Assembly (NCBI GenBank): GCA_947623455.1
Contig: OX392528.1
Span: 51,664,322-51,728,321 of the forward strand
Reading direction: 5' to 3'
Source of the DNA: Mimachlamys varia
Lineage: Eukaryota; Mollusca; Bivalvia; Pectinida; Pectinidae
DNA length: 64,000 nucleotides
Numbering within the stretch: position 1 is the first letter of the stretch; each line of letters opens with the position of its first letter. Position numbers and translations under genes: made by a program. Of this stretch, positions 1 to 12,094 are shown piece after piece. The notes beneath the pieces were generated by a model. The model made no database searches. It was not told the origin of the DNA and saw only the letters and a program-made list of their open reading frames with translations.

Positions 1-416
1 CGAAAATTGACCCTGAAATTTGTTGGTGGGAAGAATAATACAAATTAAGATTAGATTTTATCAAATAATAATTGAAATAAAATAGTTCAAGGAAATTTCA
101 TTTGAAAACAATGCACCAATACATAAACTGACTTCGCTTACACTGTGACCTTAAATGACAAGGAATTATGTATTATGCACTTTGGTTTTCATCCTGTTAT
201 ACCAACCCAAATACTCACCTCCTGGTTAAAAGATGCAATGACAAAAATGTCATTGAAAATCAATTTTATATCCATGCTCATAATTCTATTTTAGCATTTA
301 AGTTTTCGTTATTGTACTTGCTAACTTTTATGTTATAAGAAAGTGTAAAATCTCATCAACCTTTTTAATAAATGTGTACACACTGGTTAGGTTGTTTGTC
401 TTAATTTCTTAATGTG
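1..416. other. No gene recognised
   Basis: AT-rich sequence with no exon, RNA gene or clear repeat that I can support. Confidence 0.6.
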
Positions 417-658
417 TACTGTAATAGCCAATAATTTCGGGAGTGGAATTTTTCGCTTAGTCAGCCTCCCAACTGTTCGCGGTGTGAACATTTTCGCGAT
501 GTCAGTCATGCTGGTTTGTACATGTGTACCCCTATACTACTGTTAGACACGGTAGAGGTTAGTGGTGTTAAAAATGTTCGTGTGTGAATATATTCGTGGA
601 GATTTAATGCGAAATAAGCGAATATTTCCACACCGCGGACAATTCCACTTTTACAGTA
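417..658. mobile_element. Imperfect palindromic MITE-like element flanked by TA
   Basis: The left end reads TACTGTAATAGCC and the right end, reverse-complemented, TACTGTAAAAGTGG. Inside both arms the blocks AGTGGAATT, TTCGCTTA and a CGCGGTGTG motif recur in inverted orientation. TA at both edges fits a Tc1/mariner-type TA duplication. There is no coding capacity; the minus-strand 62-codon frame across it is incidental. It resembles the short CpG-containing fold-back elements common in mollusc DNA, but the family is not identified. Confidence 0.55.
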
Positions 659-1127
659 TATAAAAAGATGACGTAACACAAACATGTGCTGCACCTTTTA
701 AATTTAGTAACACATACAGTATTCCCTATGAATAAATAAATTTCATAATTTTCAAATATTGAATAATTCACAAATGAACGTAATGTTACGTGTGTATATT
801 CTGAACCGTGTCACTAACTTTAATGAGTTGAAACTTTCAAGGGGAAACTTTCAAACCGAATTGCACTGCTTCATACAGCTATTCGTCCTTCTAGGACTCG
901 GCAGTGATGCTAGGGACCGAAAGGTGAGAATCAAACTTTTAAAAAAGTTAAAAGCAAAAGGGTCAGGTGCGTAAAACCTCATTGATTTATTAATTTACTA
1001 TTTTAATTACTGAAATTTTCATGAAATCATTTTATTCACCATGAATAGTATACTTATATTTAGAATAAAAATAGTCATTGGTGTGAACTAAAGTTTCTAC
1101 TATTTGAACAAATAAGGAAAGCGTTTT
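659..1127. other. No gene recognised
   Basis: AT-rich spacer between two inverted-repeat elements. A 71-codon open frame (759-974) shows no recognisable domain. Confidence 0.55.
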
Positions 1128-1491
1128 TAAAGGCCCAATATACGTAACTTCAGGAAACTTTTCGTTTTCGTGATTCTGAAAAATTCTGAAAAAAACCAGT
1201 TGATAACCATGCAAAAACAAGCCTGAAACGAAGTAAACCTGAGCGGTATCTAACAAGAAACTCTTGACAGAAAAATCCAAAGAATTGAAAATAATTCAGG
1301 TGGGGCTCACTTAAACAACAAGCCGAACGTTGGACGCGTGTTTCAACTGCTGCTGTACCAGTAACTGCGTAAGAATTCATCTTGAATATTGCTGATATCA
1401 GTTAATCTTAACTAAATCTATAAATATAAAAAGTTGTTACGCTTGATTTTAGCTTCAAGTTTTGCCGAAAGCTACGTATATTGGGCCTTTA
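1128..1491 (+). mobile_element. TIR element family 1, copy A (non-autonomous DNA transposon)
   Basis: The left terminus TAAAGGCCCAATATACGTAA is the near-exact reverse complement of the right terminus GCTACGTATATTGGGCCTTT plus A (20 of 21 positions). The 364-bp body has no credible gene. A TA on each side would be the target duplication. A second, inverted copy lies at 33818-34209. Several internal blocks are conserved, such as CCAAAGAATTGAAAATAA, TGATATCAGTTAATCTTAAC and GAATTCATCTTGAATATTGC. Two copies with shared ends and shared body make this a real repeat family. The superfamily is uncertain (Tc1/mariner-like if TA is the duplication). Confidence 0.85.
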
Positions 1492-2036
1492 CAGAAACTT
1501 TTACAATAACATGGGTATCAACCAAGGAGGTCCTGTTTGTCACCATTCGAATCATTAAAATACGTGTGTGTGTCGTGTTAATCAACATATTACGCTTTGT
1601 ACTAATACACTCGCAAATAAGTTATAGTATTAGGGTGACCAAAACTATATTGTTAATATTCTCATAGAAGTTGACTCGCCTTCTCCTACAAAAAGGCAGC
1701 TTTGTTTACTTGTAAAGGAAAATATAACCATTTTCTGGCTTTTTAATCTTTGAATAACATATCAACATGCTGAACACAGCATCTTACTAACGATAGTGTA
1801 CCCTATGTTTGCTAAAAGTCACCATTAAAACCATTGTTATCGATAATCCCGAACACCATACGATCACATAACTAAGCCGTTCAGTCATGTCATACGGCCA
1901 TGTCACATTATATAGTATTTCATAAATAAATGACGTCATGTTATTGTCTCGGTAGTGAAAATCGTACTGTCAAAGCAGAGCCTTTTTTATGAAAAATTGA
2001 ATTTGAGAGTTTTTGTGCATTTTTTCATGATTCAGA
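1492..2036. other. No gene recognised
   Basis: Spacer with one CRE palindrome (1931). The 77-codon frame at 1434-1667 is hydrophobic, overlaps a transposon end and is not supported. Confidence 0.55.
1931..1938. promoter_or_regulatory. CRE palindrome TGACGTCA
   Basis: Perfect CREB/ATF consensus palindrome in otherwise unannotated sequence. Function not shown. Confidence 0.3.
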
Positions 2037-2223
2037 ATATAATTGTGTGATAAATAGAATCTTAAACTCGTGTCAATGTAATATGAATTTTATTAATAGC
2101 GTTAACTTATTTGATATCTTACTAGCCTAAAAGCTCGTGACATAATAAATTATTGAATCGTTTAATAAATTCCATATTACATTGACACTCATGTAAGATC
2201 CTGTATTTATGACACTTTATTGA
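2037..2223. mobile_element. Long inverted-repeat element (fold-back)
   Basis: The left arm (about 2037-2098) contains GTGTCAATGTAATATGAATT and the right arm (about 2163-2223) contains AATTCCATATTACATTGACA. The outer parts also pair: GTGTGATAAATAGAATCTTA on the left against the reverse complement of GATCCTGTATTTATGACAC on the right. Arms of about 60 nt flank a roughly 65-nt AT-rich centre. Non-coding and MITE-like; target duplication not resolved. Confidence 0.6.
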
Positions 2224-2515
2224 ACATCAAATATTTTCAATTCTTAAATGCTTTAGTGGCTTTTATAACACTTACTTTCTGAAATGTAAGTTTCCAAAAC
2301 TATTTTAGAATTTTGATACGTTTCCATTCAGAGCAAACTTTAAAAACACATCTTGAAATTTGAAACAGTGTGTGCTAACACGTGGGTTAATGAGCTGTCG
2401 CATGATTATATTTTTATTCTTTTTGTGTTACCTGAAACATCCATTGAATTATTGCTTTTTTTTTAAATTTGGATGCAATAAGAGGTCTTAAAGTGGGGAG
2501 AAACTGGAGTACCCA

Positions 2516-2546
<31 letters not shown>
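2516..2546. repeat. (GAT)n microsatellite
   Basis: About ten consecutive GAT triplets. Confidence 0.95.
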
Positions 2547-3639
2547 AGGAAAGATGATGAGAGTGTTTGAACTTGTGCTGTTTCATAATAAAGTATGAAT
2601 ATAAGTGTGTTCATGTCTTGTAGATGCAACAAAAACAAATTTAAAATGAAAAATTAAATAAATATGAATATGTGTATGACCTTGACAGTTTCAAGGACAA
2701 ATACCCTTATCAATCGGTCTAGTTCCTGCAGTTTGTACGGAGCACAAATCGCGTAACTATTCTCTAAATAGGTCAAAGTCACTCCTCCTCCAATATAAAT
2801 CCGGTCAGTACAAAAAGTACTGAAACTGACCAAGACTGGTCACTACTAGGTACTGGACATCACACTGAGCTACATATTGTCCAGCGAAGTACCCCGAACT
2901 ACATCTTTGAGTCGGAGGTCAAGCAACAAAAGATGTGATGCAGCGATTTTGAAATAATTAGGACCACGGTCAATATATTACCTAGGTAAGGGGCGTGCCC
3001 CGGGGGCGAGGTTACGTCAGGTGCTAGGGTAGGTAGTCAAGCCGTGGGGGTACTCGAAAAGAATAGCGACAAGGATCGGGACTGTCCCTTCGGAACACTC
3101 CATCCCATCATAATGATTGGATAATACGACGGGCCTTTTGTTCAAGATGACCATCAGTTCTGGACCCCCTGTCGGACAATTACAGAGTTAGTCGATGGAC
3201 ACTGTGGCTAAAGTGTACGGCACGGTTCACAAAAGCAACACCCTTTTGACCAAGGACGTATATATATGTCCTTGCTGTACCTAATTACTGCTTACGCCGA
3301 ATTGACCAAGAGAAAAACAGGTAGGGCATTAAGGGGGCATCTTTGCAATAGCGCCGTGGATCTTATACTTGTACTATAGCTATATAGGTGGGTCAGTTTT
3401 GGTCAACAGGAGGTATCTGTTTCAACTGTGTTAGATTGCCTTTATTTCTAATGGTTAGCATGGTCAAGTCAAATTACGGATTAGAGAAAAAAATGAAAAA
3501 TCTTTATACGTCTCTGTTATATCTAATGAAAAGTTGGAAGAAAAGAATAAAACAAAGCTAACTTTTCTATAAATTTTCAAATGAAAAAAGTAAGGAGAGG
3601 TTGGTCGACTGCATTTTCGTTCTAACGAAAAACATCTTT
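2547..3639. other. No gene recognised; GC-richer patch about 2880-3420
   Basis: The patch is CpG-bearing and non-repetitive, with no long open frame. It includes a near-palindrome around 3261-3283 (AAGGACGTATATATATGTCC). It could be regulatory or a decayed insertion. Confidence 0.5.
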
Positions 3640-3785
3640 ATCTAATTGGAAATGGCTATAAATGGAATTACCCATGGTACTCCATTTTCCTACCACAATA
3701 AGAACCCCCGTGCGCCATCTTTCAGGCTAACAGGATATACGTTGAAATAATTTTTTTCATAACTTTTTGTAAAAATAAATAAAGA
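3640..3785 (+). mobile_element. 5'-truncated copy of the SINE at 25975-26230
   Basis: It shares GGTACTCCATTTTCCTACCA, CAATAAGAACCCCCGTGCGC and a TTTTTGTAAAAATAAATAAA tail with the full copy, in the same order. The tRNA-like head is not recognisable upstream, consistent with 5' truncation. Confidence 0.7.
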
Positions 3786-3965
3786 TTAACTTAAATACAC
3801 ATGACCGTATGCATATATGGTTATATAGATATAGAATATGCAAACTAAATCAACATCTTCCAAAATAAAAGCTTTTGTCGCCAGGAACTTTCTTTGAAAA
3901 GCAAATTCGGGACACTGTTTGGCATCATCAAGCAGCACAGGGTAGATAGCCTTAGTAAGGGGGAG

Positions 3966-4405
3966 TTTTTCGAGGGTTTCGTGTTTTGCGAGGGTCTCGA
4001 GATTTGCGATGATTTTGAGTTTTGCGATGGTTTCGAGTTTTGCCATGGTCTCGTGTTTTGTGATAGTCTCGTATTTTGCGATGATCTCGAGTTTTGCGAG
4101 ATCTCGCATTTTGCGATGATTTCGTGTTTTGCGAGGTCTCGAGATTTGCGATGGTCTCGTGTTTTCTGATAGTTTCGTGTTTTGCGATGATCTTGAGTTT
4201 TGCGATAGTCTCGAGTTTTGCGAGGTCTCGAGATTTGCAATGGTTTGTGTTTTGCGATGGTCTCATGTTTTGTGATAGTGTCCTGTTTTGCGATGATCTC
4301 GCGTTTTGTGATAGTCTCGCGTTTTGCGAGGGTCTCGCGTTTTTCGATGATTTCGAGTTTTGCGATGTCTCGTGTTTGTTTGTTTTTTTGCGGTGATCTC
4401 GTGTT
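3966..4405. repeat. 18-bp minisatellite, about 24 units
   Basis: Variants of TTTGCGATGGTCTCGTGT / TTTGCGATGATTTCGAGT repeat every 18-19 bp. Because 18 is divisible by three, several frames on both strands stay open for 90-195 codons (for instance KLETIAKHET-type or RKTRDH-type hexapeptide repeats). There are no splice sites, no start context and no known domain, so I do not call a gene. The array is unusually CpG-rich for this window. Confidence 0.9.
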
Positions 4406-4594
4406 TTGGGGATTTTTCCTTATGACACCCATTTTCCATTACGTTGGATTATATTTAACTTGTGATGTCATTCCAAAATCGTTCAGAACCAGCAAAAATA
4501 CGAAACGAAACTTCGGTAACTTATGGAGGTATTTTGCTGTTAGTGAATTAACCTTATCATAATCGAGATGTCACCATATCATAGTTGTATTTTA

Positions 4595-4610
4595 ACGAGC
4601 TCGAGCTCGT
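4595..4610. other. Perfect 16-bp palindrome
   Basis: ACGAGCTCGAGCTCGT is its own reverse complement. It lies about 190 bp beyond the 18-bp array, whose units contain CTCGAG, and may derive from it. Confidence 0.7.
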
Positions 4611-5984
4611 AGTCCTGTATACGGACAAATGTGATTTTTTATCAGATATAACTCTGGCCATCAAGGTTTTATAAAGACAAACTTTCGGATCGGTCCCCCG
4701 TGTAAAAGTGTGAAATGAATTATATGTGGAATAAAATGAAAGTAAGGAGTCGTTTAAGAAAAGAGAAGATAGTTCTTCTCTTCATTCTACGCTTCGAGTA
4801 CAAATTCCGTTTATAGAGTACAAGTAGAAATTGATATCAGTAAGTTCGACCCAAAAACAGCAAGGTCAGGCGTTTATTGTGAATGAAGAACCCTTACAAG
4901 CGATATTGTATAACTTCCGTCGTATAGAAATGGGAGGGACTGGGCGTCGAGTGTTCTTTCAACAACACCTCCACTTTCTATAGGACGGGTTTAAAATAAT
5001 TCACAAACAAACCGAGTTTAATAAACAACACACCCGCGGGTCACCATTACCGGCGTATTGTTGAACCTTGTAACGTGCAGGGTTTGTTGGTCAACATTTC
5101 GTCCATTTAATTCTGAAATTTGTTTAAAATATAAAAACAAAAAGCTTGCTTGACCAGGCAGTAGAAACAAGTGCCTTGACGATGAAATAAACAGCGGTAT
5201 TTCCCCTGTTCCAATTGTCCAGTTTCGCTCCGTCCCATTGTCCAGTTTCTTTTTGGCCATTGTCCTCTGTATCAACACGTGGTCAGTTTATACAAAACTA
5301 CGTCCATAATTAACTTGTATCCCCTTCGAAATGACGGGTTGGAGAGGCCTACACGGGCCCAAAGGCGTCAACAGACGGCTAGCGAGCCTTCGCAAGCAGT
5401 ATGGCTGCCACGTTAGGTCTATGTCACCAATTACGACTACGGTCCTATGTCGATCAGAGAACAGCCAGGTAACACAATAGACGAACAGCGAGCCACAATA
5501 ACAGGGTGGTACTGTCAACTGTGGGTATCATCGCTTCAGCTATTCAGCTACCTCGAGTCCACACAATGAGGAGGTGGAATAATCCCTCATTGAAGTGAAT
5601 TGATGTAAATTTACAAATAACAAGTGTTATTAGAGCCAGCTTCACCTTGAAGTCCTTACCTATTACGCGGGATATTAGGTCAAGGGCATTGATACTACTA
5701 CTACGGTATACACGACATTAGTGTTCGCGGGGTTTTATTCAAGTAACGCCTGTCGATCAAATGTATACTTACACCATATGGCGTTACATGAAATAACTCG
5801 GCAGATTGGTATATCAGCCATAATCACTATTGTTATCTTACCTGGCTAGAAAAAATGGTTCAGTTTTGGAACTGAACAGGACAACGTCTCCCAGTATTAT
5901 AATAGAATACAGAAATAGATATCCCAGATTTAGAATATCTCTAAGGATTGAAATTAACCAGAGGCAGTATCTATATCAAGATCA
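4611..5984. other. No gene recognised
   Basis: Moderate-GC spacer. Two minus-strand frames (76-86 codons, 5018-5518) have no recognisable motifs. Confidence 0.5.
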
Positions 5985-6400
5985 TACATAGCCGGGAAAT
6001 ATCTCTCAAGATTATAAACAGCCGGGCAATGTCTCTCAATATTATACCTAGCAGGATAATATCTCTCAAGATTATACCTTGCCGGGGAGCATCTCTCAAG
6101 ATTATACCTAACAGGGGAATGTCTCTCAATATTATACCTAGCAGGAGAATATCTATGAGGTTATACCTTGCCGGAGAGCATCTCTCAAGATTACATCTAG
6201 CCGAGGAATATCTCTCAAGATTATAACCAACCTGGGCAATATCTCTCAATATTATACCTCGCAGGGGAATATCTCTCAAGATTATACCTAGCAGTAGAAG
6301 TCTCTCAAGATTATACCTAGACGGGGAATATCTCTCAAGATTATAACAAACCGGGGAATATTTCTCAATATTATACTTAGCGGGGACTATATCTCTCAGG
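5985..6400. repeat. 30-bp tandem array, about 14 units
   Basis: The unit is approximately ATCTCTCAAGATTATACCTA plus GCCGGGGAAT. A period of 30 keeps decapeptide-repeat frames open on both strands (92 and 102 codons); these are by-products. Units vary mainly in GCCGGGG versus GCAGGGG and AAGATT versus AATATT. Confidence 0.9.
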
Positions 6401-8749
6401 TAATAGCTCTAACTGAGATGGATAAATAATCATGCCTTACCTTTCTTTGTATCTCCTAATCGCCATTAACTTATGTTGAACACATCTTTAAGGCATGATA
6501 CCTATTGCATTGGTCTATTACTCGTTGTGGACTGCTGTAAAACTACTTCCTGGGGGCGAGAATATATACCTGGTGCAATGATCAGGTGGGGAGTTCGGGT
6601 ACGTGTTCGAGTGAAAACTGAAATTGTGGAGGGATAAATTTATGAGGCTATTGGGGAAGCCAAGTAGATGTTCGAACACCTGTGAAATTGTGGTTAATTT
6701 ACCCAGTGCGTTTTGTATCACATACACGTACTTTGGCGCCATAAATTAATTAGAATGGGACGAACTAGGTAGATACTTTACATCTACACAAAGGGAATCA
6801 AACAATATCCTCCTCCATCGAACCTAAAATTGAATTTCAAGATCAAAATGAAACTTTTTTGATTTGTAACTGTAACCGGTTTGTATATAATTAAACGCTA
6901 TGTATAGAAGAAGGTTTACATTATTTAAGACTTAGTTATTACACAATGGTTTACATGAACTTTTGCATGTCGGTCTTGGCAGAGCCTAGACCAAAACCAC
7001 AGCCATAAACTAGTAGTTGGAAATGATTACTTCCGGTATGACCATAGATCAATTAACTATTCATGAGAAGATGTTTATAAATGTATTATGTTTTGAATGT
7101 TAAAATAATGTTTAGAATAGATTCATAATATTGATTTAGTGGAAAATAAAAGAAGCATTGTTTTTTTTTTTAAACTGTCATCACTTTTGTCGAGTATAGG
7201 CTAATTCCATTGCACTGTTTTGTTATATCAACACGTTTTGCTAGCATTAAAACAAATGTTGCATAAAAAACAACAACAAACAACAAAGCACGCACATAAA
7301 ACTAGACAACACAAAAAATAGAGTTAATGTTTTGCTTAAGTTTTTTTTCATCGTTTGCGTAAATTTTGTTTCTATATCTACTTTCAAACCCCAAGCAGAC
7401 GTTTTTGTTCATGATAAACAAAATAGCTATATACAAAACATATGACAAGATTTTCGAGGTTTTGAGATTTTCAAAATTTTTTAGAAAGTTTTATAATTTC
7501 GTCACAGGAAGTCCATATTTCCTGGTAGAACAACTTCAAAAAGAAAAAAAATCACAAGTAAACAATTTTGGCGCTATTTCAGATATTTTCTTTAAACGTG
7601 TGCAAGTGACCACACGTTTGTTGCTTAGGGGTGAAGAATAATTCCCCTGACCATCGGTCCCTCAGATCTCAGCTGGATATAGGTCTTGTTCAATTTGGAA
7701 ACACGTACTTCCTAAACCGTTCAAAAGTAGCCGGACTGACCAACGGGATTAGACGACCCGACCCCGTGCTGAGCGGCCGATTGGTCCTACTTATGTCCTG
7801 ATACACGCGATATAAAGGTATAAACACCGGTAATGATTACCTTTTTCACCGGACACACTATCGTCAGTATTGCTAATTAGGGGCCAGATTCACGGCTCCT
7901 TGTCACCCTGCGTAATTGCGGGGTGGACTCTACCTGGGGCGAGTTCGATTCGCTTCACCACTAGAGCGTTACGTAAGCTCCGCCTAATCTTCATATTCGT
8001 GTCTGTACGCAATTCAAGAACGCTTCAGAAATAATTACTTAACTTTTAAAAAAGAAGAAATTGGAATGAATTATGCACAAAGTATACTTTCTAATCATTA
8101 TATATATATTTTTTTTTTCATATTTCAAGAAACAGAAATATCTGACTGATGTCCCTGTCTTTGTGACGCTTCAATAACGTGATTTTGTTAATTAAACGCG
8201 TCTCTATCTTTAAGAGGCTTTACTTCAGTAATAGCATTAGCGGTAAATATAGAGAGTAATCTCCCAAACGATCTGCCGAACGACTAACGTTGAGGCTTCT
8301 GTGTTATAACGGAAAGCAGCGGTCGCTGTTTCTATGAAGTTCTGCCGCAGCAAGGCACCGAGAAGCTCGCGTAAATGACGTCATTACAAAATACTGTGAT
8401 GTCACGCCACCAGGGTAGGGTCGGCGAAACGTTTGCGGAAAACAGGAATTCACGCACGTTCTGGTGTGACCTCCTTTAAGCGGTCACCAGGAACGACGCA
8501 TCAAATGAGAAGTCATTTATAAATTGGTCAAACTTACTGACTAATCCCTTTTGTCATTGTATGTCAATAAAATATGTTTAAACGAGACGCATCAAAAGAA
8601 CATGTCCGTAAAAATGACTGCAAGATATATCAGCAAGTGTATATGGAATGGTCTAGTTTGTTTCCCATCATTCATTATTCGGCCGGAAGTAACTCAAACA
8701 GCATACTCAAAAACTTTTTAATTCATTCAAATGAAATAGGAAGAGGAAA
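6401..8749. other. No gene recognised; GC-richer patches at 7640-8020 and 8200-8500
   Basis: The patches are CpG-bearing; the first contains GATATAAAGGTATAAA, a TATA-like word, but no open frame follows it. The 91-codon frame at 7366-7641 is AT-driven. I see no defensible exon. Confidence 0.45.
8376..8383. promoter_or_regulatory. CRE palindrome TGACGTCA
   Basis: Perfect CREB/ATF consensus palindrome inside a CpG-bearing patch (about 8200-8500). Confidence 0.3.
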
Positions 8750-8826
8750 TTTGATAGTTCGAACCTGCGATCCTTAATTGATTCTCTAGACCGATCAACT
8801 TCCACTGAGCTAAAAGGAAATTCCTT
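8750..8826 (-). repeat. tRNA-like SINE fragment
   Basis: In reverse complement: TTTAGCTCAGTGGAAGTTGA (box A) and GATCGCAGGTTCGAACTATC (box B). The D-arm and T-arm are well kept while the anticodon arm is degenerate, so it is a SINE head or tRNA pseudogene rather than a working tRNA. Confidence 0.6.
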
Positions 8827-8985
8827 ACAACTGACGCTTGTAAGACAACTTTGTCAATGTACATCTTTCACGATATCCTCATCCCAACCAAGAAATTTGA
8901 CACCCGTCAATGGTTCCTTTCCTTAAAAGAAGATTGTCAACAGAACCCATTTGTAGTTTAGGACAAGGAATAGTGATAAAGAAAG

Positions 8986-9056
8986 TGTCATCACTGGGAC
9001 TCGAACCAGCGACCCTTGGCTCTCCAGCCCGATACTCTACCGCTGAACTACTGGGA
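8986..9056 (-). repeat. tRNA-like SINE head (minus strand)
   Basis: In reverse complement it reads AGTAGTTCAGCGGTAGAGTA, then GGGCTGGAGAGCC and GGTCGCTGGTTCGAGTCCCA. Box A and box B are excellent, but the anticodon loop is too short for a working tRNA. It faces a second tRNA-like segment at 9066-9130. Confidence 0.65.
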
Positions 9057-9065
9057 TATTTACTT

Positions 9066-9130
9066 TAACACAACGGTAGAGCATCGGAATGAATTGCCAA
9101 AAGTTGCAGGTTCGAGCTCCAGTGATGACA
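9066..9130 (+). repeat. tRNA-like segment (plus strand), head-to-head with 8986-9056
   Basis: It contains AACGGTAGAGCATCGG and GTTGCAGGTTCGAGCTCCAG and then GTGATGACA, the same terminal block found inverted at 8986-8997 (TGTCATCAC). The unit 8986-9130 is thus an inverted pair of tRNA-derived heads. Confidence 0.6.
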
Positions 9131-12094
9131 TAATCTATTGCTAAAACAATAAACCAAAACAAACATTCTGAACACAAGAACACACGTTTACAAATAAATT
9201 GTGAAAATTAAGACAACAGACTCGATTTAGGGCTGAAATTTTATTCAGTCGATTCCGTTTTCTTTTCAATTAAATAATTCGACAGAATATCATAGTTTAA
9301 TAATTAACCATTACCAAAATGCGCAAATTAACTTTGAACGCAACATTACCTTAAATTTCGGTAACTAATTCTTAGACTCTTTCGTGATTAAGGGTGTAAG
9401 ATAGAGAAATTCCACCCGAGGAGTTCTTAAATTTAGTAAAAACAATATATATCTAAAACCGGAGGTGTGGACTGATCTGTAAAATACTTATAGCACAATT
9501 GTAAAAGCTCGTCGTGAAATCTCGATGGGGTCGTGATAAGACCTCTCGTTACAACTGGAGAGCCCTCGTTACAAAAAGAACGCCTACTTCTCTTGATTAC
9601 AGGTGATAAAATAACACCTGGCCACAGGTATGTCTGTCATTATACGGGCGATAGGGAGAGGGGCTGGGTACTACATCTCTATGTTCAAGGACATACAATA
9701 ACTCACTAACAACAAGTGGGCTTCTTATAAACGTTAATTCACAATTCTAAATAAATTGTTAGTTCATGTTTGAAATGACACATATGGTAGGTAGGTTGGT
9801 TCCGTGTTTCGTTTTTTCTTAAGGATTTGTAAACATGATACCATGTATATATGATGTTTTTATCTAAAATAATGAAGAATTATATCGTTTCATTCTTGTC
9901 ATAGAATTTGATAGAAAAGGAAATATTGTGCGCCTCTATATCAAAATCTTATAACTGCATAACGTATCTATCTACAAAGTATTATATTTTGGGTCTGTTC
10001 CGGCCGGATTTCAGTTTGTAGCAAGCCAAATTATTATACATTTTCTACCATAAAGTACAGTAATTTTTGTATTTGTTTTTGATTTGCGTAAAACATCCTA
10101 AAAACCTATGAAATTATAAAATGATTTTTAATTTTTAAAATATCAATAATATTTAAAATAATAATAATAAATGTGTTCCTAATCCTAAAGACTCAGGATA
10201 TATTCTTCACAGTAAATAATTCGCAAAATATTGAGTTATTTCTCGTTGTAATCACCTGTTGTTAGGTTCTTAAAATGCATCCCCTCCCAACATCCGAGGA
10301 CGGTCATCTTAAATGTGTCACCTGCCATTCCGTATCGGACACGTGTTAATTGAAATTAAAAAAAATATGTTTCAGTGACATGCATGCATGCATCTCATCT
10401 TAAAGTCTACATGCTCATAAAAAATATGAATATAATTATTAAGATTGACATTAAAGTGATTTGAGATCAATATTTTCGATAACGCTGATTAATTAACTAT
10501 ACCTGTAAATATCAGCGACCGTGAGTTTAGCGTCTAATACGTCTCATATCTAAATCTTTCTGAAGCGTGAACGTTCGTATTGTCAAAAGCGCATCTCTTT
10601 CCCGGTGAATCTTTTTTATCTTAATCAATTTTTTGTCAATTCTACCCGCCCATAACGTTGTCTGGTCGTCACGTGTTCTTTTGGATAATTCACAGTTGTC
10701 CACGTACATGTGAAGATTTTGATACGATTCGATGTATATGAGATTGGTCTCTTGACAAAATACCACGGCATATGTCGGCTTAACGCGTCTTCTTCGTTAG
10801 AACACGTGCGTAACGCTTTAAAGAGCGATAACTGTTTGCCAATCTCCCGCGGATAGACAGGACACGCACGTGCATGCGCGTGAAAGCAAATCGATTCAAT
10901 GCTAAGAGATAAGAATGTATTGTTCTTCGACTATTCTTTTTAAGTTTCTGAACGTACAAAAATCAAAGCTAATTAGAGATAAGGACTTTCATGGAAGGCA
11001 CTTTTCTAGATTGGGTTGCCCGAACGTTTGCCAAATTTTGCTAAGTGCGATTACAGTTTTTGACTTTATTAGAATGAATAGTTGGCACTCCCCGCTTGAG
11101 ACCGCTACAAAAAAGGACCACACGCCCCGAACGCACCCGACCTATGTACTAGTGGCGCGACCTAGCGGCAGTGTCTTGTTTCCCATCTACCAAAACGAGG
11201 TTATTCCATCTGGTCGTCTTTGTAGTATGTTATTGTCCCGTGTTATTATTTGACATTAAGTGTTTAAAACCCAATTGAACCATCTTGACCTTATGCGAAA
11301 ATAAAAATTAGAATAAAAAAAAACAATTGTTCCGGTAATGGAAAGTGTTTTTTCTTTAATGCGGAAGCAGTTAAAAGTGGAAAGATAAAGTTACTGATAT
11401 AAATTAGAGGCAGCCCCTTAATCAGTTGCAATTATGATTTTACTCATAACAGCAATTTAACAACAGCTATAAGAACATGTTCAAAGTTTCTAGCACTCCG
11501 CTCTGCGCGTCTCGCTTAGTTTCGACTTTGTTCTCTGTTTTGTTTTCGTACGAAGCTGTATTTTAAATTTGATTAGGTTTGAAGTTCTCCATCCCTACTT
11601 GACGAAGAGGTACTGCCGTTAACACCCTACATCATTCAACATGTCATTCGTATATACCCTCCTGATCTAGAAATAAAGAATAATTCTATACCATTTAACA
11701 TCAGCTACCTAAACTATAAGATACGAATGACGATCTCGGTTTTCTGATCATAATCTTTCCTTTTCTTTATAGTAGCATCCAAGCTTTCCACACCTATTGT
11801 GTTCAAGAGATATTGCACCAGATGCAAATTATATATATTATGATTTAATATGTATATGTATCGTTATCCTATATGCTGTTGCATACGGAATGAAATAAAT
11901 TTGAAACATAGAAAATTATACTAATTTTTGATCTAGTATCTACAACTAAATGACAACCTTACAAAGATATGTGCCGATCGAGACTATGGGCACGTTTTAT
12001 AGTCGTTATCATATCTCATTTGGAAATATGTCATACATGTACTTTATGTTTTATGCTGCTGATTTGTGTTATATTAAACTTGTCGTGGTTAATT
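9131..12094. other. No gene recognised; small minus-strand frame at 10527-10766
   Basis: The 79-codon minus frame has a charged, protein-like composition (ELSKRTRDDQTTLWAGRIDK). A CpG-rich stretch with CACGTGCATGCGCGTG lies upstream (10800-10890). No domain recognised; it could be an exon, an lncRNA or chance. Confidence 0.35.

Noticed and set aside
3845..4432. 195-codon minus-strand Lys/Arg-rich frame
   Set aside because: By-product of the 18-bp minisatellite; equivalent frames are open on the other strand.
8986..9130. Functional tRNA genes
   Set aside because: A and B boxes are good but the anticodon arms are degenerate or too short; SINE heads explain them.
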